Source of the DNA: Pseudomonadota bacterium | Lineage (GTDB): Bacteria; Pseudomonadota; Alphaproteobacteria; Rhizobiales; Pleomorphomonadaceae | Assembly (NCBI GenBank): GCA_018262505.1 | Contig: JAGSYV010000014.1 | Span: 1 to 40,863, forward strand | Direction: 5' to 3' | DNA length: 40,863 bases | Shown: positions 1-7,239 of the stretch, in pieces | Layout: each line of letters starts with the position of its first letter | How positions within the stretch are numbered: position 1 is the stretch's first letter | Translations under genes and position numbers: made by a program | Notes under the pieces: model-generated | The model's database searches: none | The model's input: only the letters and a program-made list of their open reading frames with translations | What the model was told of the DNA's origin: nothing

Positions 1-95
1 CAACTCCACGATCCGTCCCTCGCCGCTGACGAGAGGGCTGCAACCCTCTCTCAGCGGTTCCTTTGTGCCTTATCGGCACGGATTCTCATAAGACA

Positions 96-191
96 AGCAT
101 GTCCGGCGAACCCTGGTTCGCCAACATGCTCTAGTTCCTTGTTGTCGCATTGTTTTCGCGGAAAACCGGTTTCCACTTTTCCGCACAATGC
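96..191. repeat. Two-hairpin composite intergenic repeat, copy A
   Basis: Hairpin II (96-130) has outer arms AGCATG/CATGCT and a perfect inner stem GGCGAACC/GGTTCGCC. Hairpin I (147-191) has outer arms GCATTGT/ACAATGC around the conserved core CCGGTTTCCAC flanked by GGAAAA/TTTTCC. The linker contains CTAGTTCCTTGTTG. Read on the minus strand, the same order (hairpin I, linker ACAAGGAACTAGA, hairpin II) recurs at 3290-3387. The core is a familiar dispersed palindrome of Hyphomicrobiales; its function is unknown. Confidence 0.75.
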
Positions 192-355
192 TCTAGGCAA
201 GCGCCGGAGGCCTTGCGTTCTCCGGTCACCGAGAGGAGGGGGATACGCCCATCGACCTTCGTTTGCCCCCCGTTGTCCGGAGCGTGCAAAATGAGGCAGC
301 GCACAACACTTAAGCTGTCACTTGACAATCATCGTGGGCCGGGATGCCAAAGTTC

Positions 356-475
356 ATGCTTAGCCATCAAGCCATCGACGAATGCTTCCGCGTCCTGGCC
401 GAGCCGGCCCGTCGCGCCATCCTGGAGCGGCGATCGGAAGGCCCTGCGAGCATCAGTACGCTGGCGGCGCCATCG
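356..475 (+). pseudogene. ArsR-family HTH regulator, 5' remnant
   Basis: Translation from the ATG at 356 gives MLSHQAIDECFRVLAEPARR followed by AILERRSEGPASISTLAAP. This matches the first 40 or so residues of the winged-helix ArsR/SmtB family: an A-x-P-x-R-R-A-I-L-E-R helix, then the G-P-A-S-V-S-E-L-A motif before the recognition helix. After about position 475 the frame no longer resembles ArsR, and the recognition helix and dimerisation part are missing. A TTGACA hexamer at 322-327 may be left from its promoter. The family assignment is by motif recall; the truncation is visible directly. It is probably non-functional. Confidence 0.6.
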
Positions 476-556
476 CTATCCGTCATTCCCAACCAACTCG
501 GGGCCGCCCCGGCGGCGCAAGCTTTTGGGAGGAGGGGAGTGCCGAGAGAAATGTAG

Positions 557-708
557 ATAGCAAAAAGGCCGGGCGAACCCGGCCTTCTCTCAAGCGCCTC
601 GATGATCAGTGCCAGTACATCCGTGGTCAAAGATCAGAAGCGCGAGCGGAGCTTTTAAACTCACCTTCGGTCAAATAGGCACAATCTTCCGGAATGCAAG
701 GGCCAAGC
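557..708 (-). repeat. Approx. 150-bp dispersed repeat, copy 1 (possible small RNA or 3' UTR)
   Basis: This block matches 3409-3559 over its whole length. The best-conserved part is the segment GATCAGTGCCAGTACATCCG plus TGGTCAAAG (605-633) and the adjoining terminator. Read on the minus strand the unit ends in a GC stem followed by TTTTTG, so the conserved segment would be transcribed just ahead of a transcription stop. It lies downstream of cspA on the same strand. No convincing protein is encoded in either copy. Confidence 0.65.
562..584 (-). terminator. Rho-independent terminator in repeat copy 1
   Basis: Minus-strand reading gives GGCCGGG, loop TTCG, CCCGGCC, then TTTTTG. This is a 7-bp all-GC stem with a stable tetraloop and a short U tract. 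It would end transcripts running out of cspA or of a repeat-encoded RNA. Confidence 0.75.
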
Positions 709-758
709 GCGCTCGGCCCCGGCTTTTCTCCGTTCGACGATGCCAGACCGAAAGGAGC

Positions 759-968
759 TCAGGCAGCTGCGAGGTTCTCGGCGGCATTACGGCCGGTGCG
801 GCTGTCCTGCACGACGTCGAACGTCACCTTCTGGCCATCGGAGAGCGAGGTCATGCCCGACCGCTCGACGGCGGAGATGTGCACGAACACATCCGGCTGG
901 CCGTTGCCAATCTCGATGAAACCAAAACCCTTGACGGAATTGAAAAACTTGACGGTTCCGTTAGTCAT
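759..968 (-). CDS. cspA: Cold-shock protein (CspA family)
   Basis: A 69-residue single-domain cold-shock protein: an OB-fold RNA/ssDNA-binding chaperone acting in the cytoplasm. RNP1 is seen as KGFGFIE and RNP2 as VFVHISAV, both intact, and the N-terminus [10 protein letters not shown] is typical of alphaproteobacterial Csp proteins. The ATG at 968 is preferred over an in-frame start 8 codons upstream because AGGA lies 8 nt before it and because family members start here. The gene stands alone. A promoter-like sequence about 95 nt upstream would leave a long leader, as is usual for cold-shock genes. Whether it is cold-induced cannot be read from the sequence. Confidence 0.95.
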   Translation of the reverse strand: MTNGTVKFFNSVKGFGFIEIGNGQPDVFVHISAVERSGMTSLSDGQKVTFDVVQDSRTGRNAAENLAAA

Positions 969-1060
969 GACGATATTCCTTTCAATCAACATAGATTTTC
1001 GCCGTCCGACAATGCGCCGGGCGCCGTAGTTCGCGATATTGAAAAGGAAGATCGTAAGGG

Positions 1061-1089
1061 CCTAGAGGCGCTAAAACAACGTTCGTCAA
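1061..1089 (-). promoter_or_regulatory. Putative cspA promoter
   Basis: On the minus strand TTGACG (1089-1084) is followed after 17 nt by TCTAGG (1066-1061). The spacing is ideal, the -35 is good and the -10 is poor. It would give a leader of roughly 85 nt before the cspA ATG. Confidence 0.35.
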
Positions 1090-1247
1090 CAAGATCGACG
1101 AGACATACATACACTTAATTGCAATGTTTTACAAGGATCCCTGGTGGGGATGCCTCATTTATTGCCCGCAGGCTGAGCTTACCCCTTCAATTCGCTGGAC
1201 GGATCGAGGGAATTTTCGGGGGCGCTCAGGCGCGGATCAGGACTGCG

Positions 1248-1523
1248 TCACGACTGGGCGATCGCAGCCAGGCTGGGGACTTGCGGCCTTGCCGGACGCT
1301 CTTTCGGCTTCGGCATGGGCAGCAGGCCGTCGCGCTGGGCTTTCTTGCGGGCGAGCTTGCGGGAGCGCCGGACGGCGTCGGCCGCTTCACGCTTGCGCTT
1401 TTCCGACGGCTTTTCATAGGCGCGGTGCGCCTTCAGCTCGCGGAAAATGCCTTCCCGCTGCATCTTCTTCTTGAGGACGCGAAGAGCCTGATCGACGTTG
1501 TTGTCTCGAACGAGAACCTGCAC
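1248..1523 (-). CDS. rpsU: 30S ribosomal protein S21 (bS21)
   Basis: A 91-residue small-subunit ribosomal protein that helps mRNA base-pairing during initiation. The N-terminal signature [20 protein letters not shown] is diagnostic, followed by the basic stretch [20 protein letters not shown]. The tail after about residue 68 ([16 protein letters not shown]) is proline- and lysine-rich, longer than the 71-residue E. coli protein but usual in Hyphomicrobiales. The start is GTG at 1523 with GGAAAA just upstream. It is monocistronic here, which is common for rpsU in this order. Confidence 0.95.
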   Translation of the reverse strand: MQVLVRDNNVDQALRVLKKKMQREGIFRELKAHRAYEKPSEKRKREAADAVRRSRKLARKKAQRDGLLPMPKPKERPARPQVPSLAAIAQS

Positions 1524-2047
1524 GGATTTTCCGATCTATTGGGAGAGCATGGCGCCACCAGGCGAGGTGGCGATCGACCGGTTCCGCCTGCAAGCGCCGG
1601 CGGGCGAATGCGGCTTTCAGGAACAGACAGAGGGGCTCCCAATTTGCACCCCCTGAGCAGCGTCACCGCACTCCCTTATGATATTCCAGGTCAAAATGCC
1701 ACCCCATGAAAATAATTCCTGCGTTTGCCTTGTCTTTATTTTGACCTTGGCGCATATTTAAAAAATGTTGAATTGCCGAAAATTGGTCTTTTCGGTGCGC
1801 AAGGCCTGCCTTTTTCTCGGCTTTACGATAGTAAATGTTGCTGAGATGGCCGGAAAAACAAGTCATTCGTCCCAATCTCACGGCGAATTTCAATACGGAC
1901 ATGTGCGCTGATGGACCGCAATGCTGTGTGGCTTCGATGGGGCCTTAAGGGTGCCTCGCCACGCCCTCGGTAAACCTTCAGCGGACGCACGCAAACAACC
2001 CATAGCCATCCGCGGCCAATTGGCCGCATGTCAAGGAAGCAGTGCTC
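1524..2047. other. Gene-poor interval with an AT-richer core
   Basis: This stretch separates rpsU from the plus-strand pair at 2048. About 1670-1870 is clearly richer in A and T than the surroundings. A 79-codon open frame on the minus strand (1663-1902) has no family I recognise and no clear ribosome-binding site, so it is not called a gene. The rpsU promoter should lie in the first 100-150 bp, but I see no convincing hexamers. Confidence 0.4.
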
Positions 2048-2347
2048 ATGACAACTGCCGACATGCTACTCCGCGCCAACCCCGCCGTCCGGCGCGGCCC
2101 ATCGACCCCTGTTTTCAAGATCGGCGACTCGGTGCTTTTGAAGCCCAGCTTCCAATATGCCTCGGCCGAGGGCGTCTATCGCATCACCGCCCTCATGCCG
2201 TCCGACGGCCAGCCGCAATACCGCATCCGCAACGAAGAAGAGCGCTACGAGCGGGTGGCCCAACAGGACAGCCTGGAACTGGCGACCGCGTCGTCAACGC
2301 CCACCACCCGGGCCATGCTCATCAAGAGGACGTTTGCCCGTGGCTAA
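2048..2347 (+). CDS. Conserved-looking hypothetical protein, 99 aa
   Basis: A soluble 99-residue protein with no signal peptide or membrane segment. The middle (about residues 21-75) reads like a small beta-barrel: PVFKIGDSVLLKPS, EGVYRITALMPSDG, QYRIRNEEERYERV. This pattern of a short positively charged strand then a 'YRI' strand resembles small KOW/SH3-like folds, but I cannot name a family. The ATG at 2048 is chosen over the GTG at 2042 because AAGGA ends 9 nt before the ATG and only 3 nt before the GTG. The last 8 bases overlap the start of the next gene, indicating translational coupling. Coding is well supported; function is unknown. Confidence 0.7.
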   Translation: MTTADMLLRANPAVRRGPSTPVFKIGDSVLLKPSFQYASAEGVYRITALMPSDGQPQYRIRNEEERYERVAQQDSLELATASSTPTTRAMLIKRTFARG

Positions 2348-2471
2348 GGAACAGAAGCGCGGCAATCGCGAAGCCAAGAAGCCCAAGCAGGTGAAGGCCG
2401 CCGTCGTGCCGCCGGTCAGCCCGTTCGCCGCAGGCGGCAAGGCGACCTCGACCGGCAAGGGCAAGGGCTGA
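2340..2471 (+). CDS. Small basic protein, 43 aa
   Basis: Begins at a GTG that overlaps the stop of the preceding gene (GTGGCTAA). The product is short, lysine-rich and probably disordered: VAKEQKRGNREAKKPKQVK, then VSPFAAGG and a KGKG end. Small proteins with the pattern K-E-Q-x-R-x-N-R-E-x-K-K-P-K followed by P-F-A are widespread in Proteobacteria as uncharacterised proteins, which supports a real gene despite the size. Charge suggests nucleic-acid or ribosome association, but that is inference only. Confidence 0.65.
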   Translation: MAKEQKRGNREAKKPKQVKAAVVPPVSPFAAGGKATSTGKGKG

Positions 2472-2623
2472 ACGCCCTGCGCCTGATGCCCCCTGAACAC
2501 GGTGGCGCGGCCTCCCGCGCCGCCCATCGCAGCTGACACTTCTCTGTCAGCCGGCCGTCTATAGCCAGACCGTCTTTGAAACCGGCGACCTGCCCGCCGG
2601 ACAAGCGGGATGGCGCGCGGCTC

Positions 2624-3259
2624 ATGACCTATGCCACAAATCTCTGGCTTTTCTTCGTTCTGTTGACCGGCATCATCCTGGTCCCCGGCATGGACATGAT
2701 GTTCGTTCTTGCCAACGCGTTGACGCGCGGGCGGCGAGCCGGTCTCTCGGCCACCCTGGGCCTGCTGGTGGGCGGGGTGTGCCACACCCTGTTCGGCACC
2801 TTCGCGGTGGCCGGGCTCAGCCGCCTGATGCCGGCGGTCTATGGCCCGATGCTGATGATCGGCTCGGCCTATATGGCATGGATCGGCTTCAGCCTGGCGC
2901 GCAGTTCCATCGTCATCGATACGGTCGACGCCGGGGCCATCCGCTCCTCGCGGGCGGTGTTTGCGCAGGGCATCGTCACCTGCCTTCTCAATCCCAAGGC
3001 GTGGCTGTTCATTCTCGCCGTCTACCCGCAGTTCATGTCGCCGGCCTTCGGGCCGCTGTGGCCGCAAGCGCTGATCATGGGAGCGATGACCATCTCCGTG
3101 CAGTTCGTCGTCTACGGTGGGCTGGCGGTGGGGGCTGCGCACGGCCGCGACGCGCTGGTCTCCAACCCCACCCTGACGATCTGGGTGGGCCGGGGCGCCG
3201 GACTGCTGCTGGTGGCGATTGCCGGATATACGCTGCTGCGTGGCTGGGCGGAGCTATGA
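2624..3259 (+). CDS. LysE/RhtB-family amino-acid exporter
   Basis: A 211-residue inner-membrane protein of the LysE translocator family, usual length about 205-215. The N-terminal helix carries the family motif PGMDMMFVLANAL (compare PGPD...), followed by GRRAGLSATLGLLVG, and a later LNPKAWLFILAVYPQF matches the N-P-K segment of the second half. About six hydrophobic segments are visible. Members export amino acids or related metabolites using the proton gradient; the substrate cannot be told. The Met at 2624 starts the first membrane helix; the ribosome site is weak. A two-hairpin repeat follows the stop. Confidence 0.85.
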   Translation: MTYATNLWLFFVLLTGIILVPGMDMMFVLANALTRGRRAGLSATLGLLVGGVCHTLFGTFAVAGLSRLMPAVYGPMLMIGSAYMAWIGFSLARSSIVIDTVDAGAIRSSRAVFAQGIVTCLLNPKAWLFILAVYPQFMSPAFGPLWPQALIMGAMTISVQFVVYGGLAVGAAHGRDALVSNPTLTIWVGRGAGLLLVAIAGYTLLRGWAEL

Positions 3260-3289
3260 GCCCTGTGGCGGATTATCGGAAAGGCTAGA

Positions 3290-3387
3290 GCATCGGACCG
3301 AAAAGTGGAATCCGGTTTTCGGACAATCCGATGCGCTAACAAGGAACTAGATCGTCACCTTGCGTCCGTCAGGACGCACGACGATCT
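3290..3387. repeat. Two-hairpin composite intergenic repeat, copy B
   Basis: Hairpin I (3290-3334) has outer arms GCATCGGA/TCCGATGC and inner arms CCGAAAA/TTTTCGG around GTGGAATCCGG. The linker CTAACAAGGAACTAG leads into hairpin II (3349-3387), with outer arms AGATCGTC/GACGATCT and inner arms TGCGTCC/GGACGCA. The architecture equals copy A (reverse strand) while the stem sequences differ. Confidence 0.75.
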
Positions 3388-3408
3388 GGTGGGTCACATG
3401 GCCCTGAA

Positions 3409-3559
3409 TAGCAAAAAGGCCGGGACGAACCCGACCTTCTCTCCAACGCCTCAATGATCAGTGCCAGTACATCCGTGGTCAAAGCTCAGAAGCATTATCC
3501 GTGTGTTTAAACTCACAGTATTACAAATAGGTGACAATTTCGGAAATTCAAGGGGCAAG
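3409..3559 (-). repeat. Approx. 150-bp dispersed repeat, copy 2
   Basis: Second copy of the block at 557-708. The shared core GATCAGTGCCAGTACATCCG (3457-3476) is identical and the flanks are diverged. The last bases of the block on the plus-strand side overlap the 3' end of the yccF gene that ends at 3548, so on the minus strand this is the 3' region of yccF. Confidence 0.65.
3413..3436 (-). terminator. Rho-independent terminator in repeat copy 2
   Basis: Minus-strand reading gives GGTCGGG, loop TTCGT, CCCGGCC, then TTTTTG. The T of the left arm pairs by wobble where copy 1 has C, so pairing is kept despite substitution. It probably ends the yccF transcript. Confidence 0.7.
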
Positions 3560-4093
3560 CCGGTTATTGGCGGGAGGTTGGCTTGGCGTCCGGACCTTTG
3601 CCTGGTTGCCCTTGTAATACCGATGGCGCGCGAACCGCTCCACCGCCGCCTGCTGTCGGGGAACGGTGGCGAGATCGGTGGCGACGACGCGCCGACCGAC
3701 CGGCCAGAGCGACAGGGCGGCCAGCTTGAAGCACTTTCGGCCCAGGGGAAGCCCGCGCACCGTCAGGCAGCAGAGGACGCCGAGGGCGAGATAGGCGGCC
3801 GACAGCACGAGGCCGAAGGTCAGCATCCACAGGGTGCACGCCGCGAGGCCGAGGATACGGGCCAGGGCCGTCGTGGGCACGGGGTCCTGCCCGCCGAGAT
3901 CGCGGATGTGGACGGCATCCCTGCCCTGGGGGGAGATGCTGAGGCCGGCCATTTCCACGGCCGCCCGGGTCAGCGGCCGCCCGACGGCGGTCAGCGAGAA
4001 AATCGCCGCGCCGACGAGCCAGAGGAGGGCCGTCCAGCCCCCTCCCAACACGAACCAGATAACACTGCCGGCGAAATGCACGTGCGCCCCCAC
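3548..4093 (-). CDS. YccF (DUF307) inner-membrane protein, paralogue 1
   Basis: A 181-residue membrane protein with the YccF domain: an N-terminal FAGSVIWFVLGGGWTALLWL helix, a second hydrophobic repeat around residues 88-118, and the conserved end of the domain GRKCFKLAALSLWPVGRRVV. It is a diverged paralogue of the protein encoded at 8205-8687, with an unrelated basic tail of about 20 residues (KGNQAKVRTPSQPP...). The GTG at 4093 aligns with the first ATG of the paralogue; an internal GTG at 4081 has a G-rich site upstream and is an alternative. The molecular function of YccF is unknown. Confidence 0.85.
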   Translation of the reverse strand: MGAHVHFAGSVIWFVLGGGWTALLWLVGAAIFSLTAVGRPLTRAAVEMAGLSISPQGRDAVHIRDLGGQDPVPTTALARILGLAACTLWMLTFGLVLSAAYLALGVLCCLTVRGLPLGRKCFKLAALSLWPVGRRVVATDLATVPRQQAAVERFARHRYYKGNQAKVRTPSQPPANNRLAP

Positions 4094-4237
4094 ACAGACA
4101 CCGTTGATCGGAGCCGCAGTATACGTTTCTCTGGTTGTCTGGCAATCGGTTGGAAACGCTATGGTGGTGTGTTTGCACTGGCAGGCTTAACATTGGAAGG
4201 CTTCCAGCTCGCATCTCAAGCGTCGGGATCGTGCCCG

Positions 4238-4332
4238 TTCAGCCGGCGCGATGGCGGGCGAATGTCTCCTTCGCCGCGTGCCGCCGGGCCGGCGCGGCCA
4301 GTTCGATGCTGACGACGCGCCGGCCGACCGGC
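4238..4332 (-). pseudogene. 3' fragment of a yccF gene
   Basis: About 95 bp match the 3' end of the yccF gene at 8204-8298 at close to 90 percent, stop codon included. Translated on the minus strand the fragment gives GRRVVSIELAAPARRHAAK, ending FARHRAG and stop. Similarity ends abruptly at 4332, so only the last 30 or so codons survive. It sits between the intact paralogue 1 and lysR. This looks like the scar of a duplication or recombination involving paralogue 2. Confidence 0.8.
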
Positions 4333-4377
4333 GGCACGCGGCGGAGACGGTAAGCGCCGGGATGGACTTGGGTGCCC

Positions 4378-5280
4378 CTATGCGTTCCGCGTTGAGGCGT
4401 TACCCATGTCCCAGGATTCTACCAGTTCGAAAAGCGTCGCAACGGCCGGATTTCTCGAGGTTGTCGGCGCGCACAGCACGACGTCGAATTCCGGGGCATT
4501 GACCAGTGCCTTGGCGATCACGGCTGGCCCCAGGCCGGTGCAGAGCGATTGGGGGATCAGCGCTACGCCGAGCCCCTCCTGGACGAGCCGGATGATGGTG
4601 TGTTGCAGCCGGGGCTCGAAGGCGAAATGCGGCACTACGCCGCCGGCGGCGCAATAGATGCCGATCGCCGCGCGCAGCACCGGCACCACCGAGGCAGGGG
4701 CGGCGATCAGCTTTTCACCCCGGAGATCGCGAGGACCGACGATCTCGGCGGCGGCCAGCGGATGGTCCGCCGGCGCGATCAGGCAGAGCCGGTCGCGCGC
4801 CAGGCGGTGGGTTCTGAGGTGGGGCGCGTAGGGGCTGCCGAAGGTAACGGCGATGTCGAGCTTGCCCTCGATCAGCATGGTGTCGATGTCGGTCGGGATG
4901 CTCTCTTCCAGGATCAGGTGGATGTCGGGCTTGGCTTCGGAATACCGCCGCACCAGGGCGGGAATGATGCTGTGGGCGGCGTGCATCATGAAGCCGAGCC
5001 GCAGCTCGCCTTTCACGCCATTGGCGACCAGCTGCACGTCGCGGCAGGCGGTGTCGAAGTCGGCGAGGACGCGGCGGCAATCGGCGAGGAAGTGGCGGCC
5101 GGCCAGCGTCAGGCTGACGTTGCGGGAGTTGCGATCGAACAGCCTGACGCCCAGCGTTTTCTCGATCGATGAAATCTGCCGGCTGAACGGCGGCTGGCTC
5201 ATGTTCATGCGCGCCGCCGCCTGCCCGAAATGCAGGGTTTCCGCCAGGGCGACGAAGATACGCATGTGGCGCGTGTCCAT
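4378..5280 (-). CDS. LysR-family transcriptional regulator
   Basis: A 300-residue LysR-type regulator. Residues 1-60 form the winged HTH (MRIFVALAETLHFGQAAARM, SQPPFSRQISSIEKTLGVRL, FDRNSRNVSLT), then a linker helix and a periplasmic-binding-like effector domain (GELRLGF..., LDIAVTFG, GEKLIAAPASVVPVL, EGLGVALIPQSL). The start at 5280 has GAGGAA 7 nt upstream and gives the standard 'M-x-x-R-H-M-R-I-F' beginning; an in-frame start 7 codons earlier is less likely. It is divergent from an AEC-family carrier 96 bp away, the classic layout for a LysR regulator and its target. The effector is unknown. Confidence 0.9.
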   Translation of the reverse strand: MDTRHMRIFVALAETLHFGQAAARMNMSQPPFSRQISSIEKTLGVRLFDRNSRNVSLTLAGRHFLADCRRVLADFDTACRDVQLVANGVKGELRLGFMMHAAHSIIPALVRRYSEAKPDIHLILEESIPTDIDTMLIEGKLDIAVTFGSPYAPHLRTHRLARDRLCLIAPADHPLAAAEIVGPRDLRGEKLIAAPASVVPVLRAAIGIYCAAGGVVPHFAFEPRLQHTIIRLVQEGLGVALIPQSLCTGLGPAVIAKALVNAPEFDVVLCAPTTSRNPAVATLFELVESWDMGNASTRNA

Positions 5281-5323
5281 TCGATACTTCCTCGGTATCA
5301 ATCCGGCATCAAAGTGACATTGG

Positions 5324-5350
5324 ATTATATCGATTGGCCAGGTTAGGCAA
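5324..5350 (-). promoter_or_regulatory. Putative lysR promoter
   Basis: On the minus strand a perfect TATAAT (5329-5324) lies 15 bp downstream of TTGCCT (5350-5345). The short spacer weakens the call. The region between the two divergent starts is only 96 bp, so carrier and regulator signals must overlap. Confidence 0.4.
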
Positions 5351-5376
5351 TCTCGCCCTCACTTGAGTTTCTAGCC

Positions 5377-6330
5377 ATGCTGAATAACCCCCTCATCGTT
5401 CTGCCGATCTTCGCCATGATCCTCGCCGGCTGGATCGCCCGCAAAACTGGCGCGCTGGGCGGGCACGCGACGCGCGAGGTCAACCGTCTCGTCGTCTACC
5501 TCGCGCTGCCGGCGCTGCTGTTCGACATCATGGCCAACGCCAAGCTCTCGGACATCTGGCAGCCGGGCTTCATCGGAGCGTTCCTGGTTGGCTGCGCGGT
5601 GATCTTCGGCGCGACGCTGTGGTGGCGCATGGCAGGAGGACGACACCTTTCCGACGCCGCCATCGACGCACTCAACGCCAGCTACGCCAACACCGGCTTC
5701 ATCGGCTTTCCGCTGGTGCTGTCGCTGGTCGGCGACGCCGGTATGGGCGCGACGCTGATTGCCACCATCCTGACGGTGTGCATCCTGTTCGCCTTTGCCA
5801 TCATTCTGGTCGAGGGTGGGCTGCAATCGGAGACCCGCAAGCGGGACATCGCCTATAAAACGCTGATCTCGCTGGCGAAAAATCCGCTGCTGGTCGCCCC
5901 GGCGCTGGGGGCGCTGGTGATGCTGTCCGGCTTCCCGCTGCCGGCGCCGGTCCACGCTTTCACCAAGCTCCTGGGTGGCGCGGCTTCGCCCTGCGCGCTG
6001 ATCGCGCTGGGCCTGTTCCTCGCCGGCACCAAGACCGGCAAGTCCGGCGAGCGGCTCTCCACCACCGGCGTCCTGGTGGGGCTGAAGCTGGTGGCTCAAC
6101 CCGCCATCACCTGGCTGATCGCCGTGCCGCTCTTGCAACTGCCGACGCTGGCCGCCCACACCGTGGTGCTGCTCGCCGCGCTGCCGACCGGCACCGGGCC
6201 GTTCATGCTGGCCGAGTTCTACCGCCGCGAAGCCGGTCTTACCGGCCGCGTCGTGCTTGCCTCGACGCTACTGTCGGTGGTGACGATCTCGGCCTATCTC
6301 GCCATGGCCGGTCGTGTGTCCTTGGGGTGA
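5377..6330 (+). CDS. AEC-family transporter (auxin efflux carrier / MdcF type)
   Basis: A 317-residue inner-membrane carrier of the AEC family, normal length about 310-320. About ten hydrophobic segments arranged in two halves are visible. Family features include the opening LPIFAMILAGWIARK, the NTGFIGFPLVLSLVG segment in the first half, and the closing segment AALPTGTGPFMLAEFYRRE. Relatives export or exchange carboxylates such as malonate; the substrate here is unknown. It is divergent from the LysR gene, which probably controls it. A clear ribosome site was not found ahead of the ATG. Confidence 0.85.
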   Translation: MLNNPLIVLPIFAMILAGWIARKTGALGGHATREVNRLVVYLALPALLFDIMANAKLSDIWQPGFIGAFLVGCAVIFGATLWWRMAGGRHLSDAAIDALNASYANTGFIGFPLVLSLVGDAGMGATLIATILTVCILFAFAIILVEGGLQSETRKRDIAYKTLISLAKNPLLVAPALGALVMLSGFPLPAPVHAFTKLLGGAASPCALIALGLFLAGTKTGKSGERLSTTGVLVGLKLVAQPAITWLIAVPLLQLPTLAAHTVVLLAALPTGTGPFMLAEFYRREAGLTGRVVLASTLLSVVTISAYLAMAGRVSLG

Positions 6331-6504
6331 GGGCGGTTGCCGAGCCGCCGCCCTTGCCCTACGATGATCATCGTTCCACGGAAGAGAATCCAGTGAAGGC
6401 CGCGCGACGAACCCTCTGAATGCCGCCCCTTGAAGGGGCTTTGGCGCGAAGTCAGCAGACTCTCGCGCCGCTGGTGTTTGCCCAACTCATTCAGAGATCG
6501 TCAC

Positions 6505-7131
6505 ATGGACAACTATTTCGAAAGCCCCTTCCGGGGCGTGACCCTCGACAAGCAGGTCACCAATCCCAACATCGTCGTCGGCCGCTACAGCTATTATTCC
6601 GGTTACTATCACGGCCACAGCTTCGACGATTGCGCCCGCTATATGATGCCCATCGAGGGCGTCGACCGGCTGATCATCGGCAGCTTCTGCTCCATCGGCT
6701 CGGGCGCCGCCTTCATCATGGCGGGCAACCAGGGTCACAAGCACGACTGGATCAGCAGCTTCCCCTTCCACTTCATGTCGGAAGTGCCAGCCTTTGCCGG
6801 GGCGGAGAATGGCTATCGCCCGGCGGGCGACACGGTGATCGGCAATGACGTGTGGATCGGCTCGGAGGTCATCATCATGCCGGGCATCACCGTTGGCGAC
6901 GGCGCGGTGATCGGTACCCGCGCCCTCGTCACGCGCGATGTCGAGCCCTACACCATCGTCGGCGGCAATCCGGCCAAGCCGATCCGCAAGCGCTTCACTG
7001 ACGAGCAGATCGCTCTCTTGCTTGCGATGAAGTGGTGGGAGTGGGATGACGACGCCCTCAATGGCGCCATGCCGCTGCTGACCAGCGGCGACATCGAAGC
7101 ACTCCATCGCTATTGGCTGACGCTGGGCTGA
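6505..7131 (+). CDS. catB: Type B chloramphenicol O-acetyltransferase (CatB / xenobiotic acetyltransferase)
   Basis: A 208-residue left-handed beta-helix acetyltransferase using acetyl-CoA. The N-terminus [18 protein letters not shown] and the segment [19 protein letters not shown] are characteristic of CatB proteins, and IMAGNQGH places the catalytic His at about residue 78. The hexapeptide repeats follow ([36 protein letters not shown]), then [12 protein letters not shown]. All expected landmarks are present, so activity on chloramphenicol-like hydroxyl substrates is plausible. Chromosomal CatB homologues are known in soil and plant-associated alphaproteobacteria, and nothing mobile surrounds this one. 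The ATG at 6505 fits the family start; an upstream in-frame start at 6430 would add unrelated residues. An intrinsic terminator follows. Confidence 0.9.
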   Translation: MDNYFESPFRGVTLDKQVTNPNIVVGRYSYYSGYYHGHSFDDCARYMMPIEGVDRLIIGSFCSIGSGAAFIMAGNQGHKHDWISSFPFHFMSEVPAFAGAENGYRPAGDTVIGNDVWIGSEVIIMPGITVGDGAVIGTRALVTRDVEPYTIVGGNPAKPIRKRFTDEQIALLLAMKWWEWDDDALNGAMPLLTSGDIEALHRYWLTLG

Positions 7132-7146
7132 TAGCCTGACGATTGG

Positions 7147-7178
7147 GCCTGTTCCGCTGAATGGCGGGGCAGGCTTTT
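7147..7178 (+). terminator. Rho-independent terminator after catB
   Basis: Stem GCCTGTTCCGC / GCGGGGCAGGC (11 bp with two G-T pairs), loop TGAATG, then TTTT. It begins 15 bp after the catB stop. Confidence 0.75.
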
Positions 7179-7239
7179 CCGCGCCTACGCTCCTGTCGCG
7201 CCGGTTGACGGAGGTACTGCCGCCATTCAAGCTTGGGCG

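Noticed and set aside
1663..1902. A 79-codon minus-strand frame upstream of rpsU in AT-richer sequence
   Set aside because: The composition is protein-like, but there is no recognisable family, no clear ribosome-binding site and no neighbour that explains it. Left uncalled rather than excluded.
609..4312. Two plus-strand frames beginning with the same peptide MPVHPWSK (609-1118 and 3461-4312)
   Set aside because: The shared beginning comes from the dispersed 150-bp repeat, not from homologous proteins. Both frames then run antisense to cspA and to yccF.
5281..5376. A LysR T-N11-A operator between lysR and the AEC carrier
   Set aside because: Several loosely matching T-N11-A pairs exist but none has convincing dyad symmetry, so no site is annotated.
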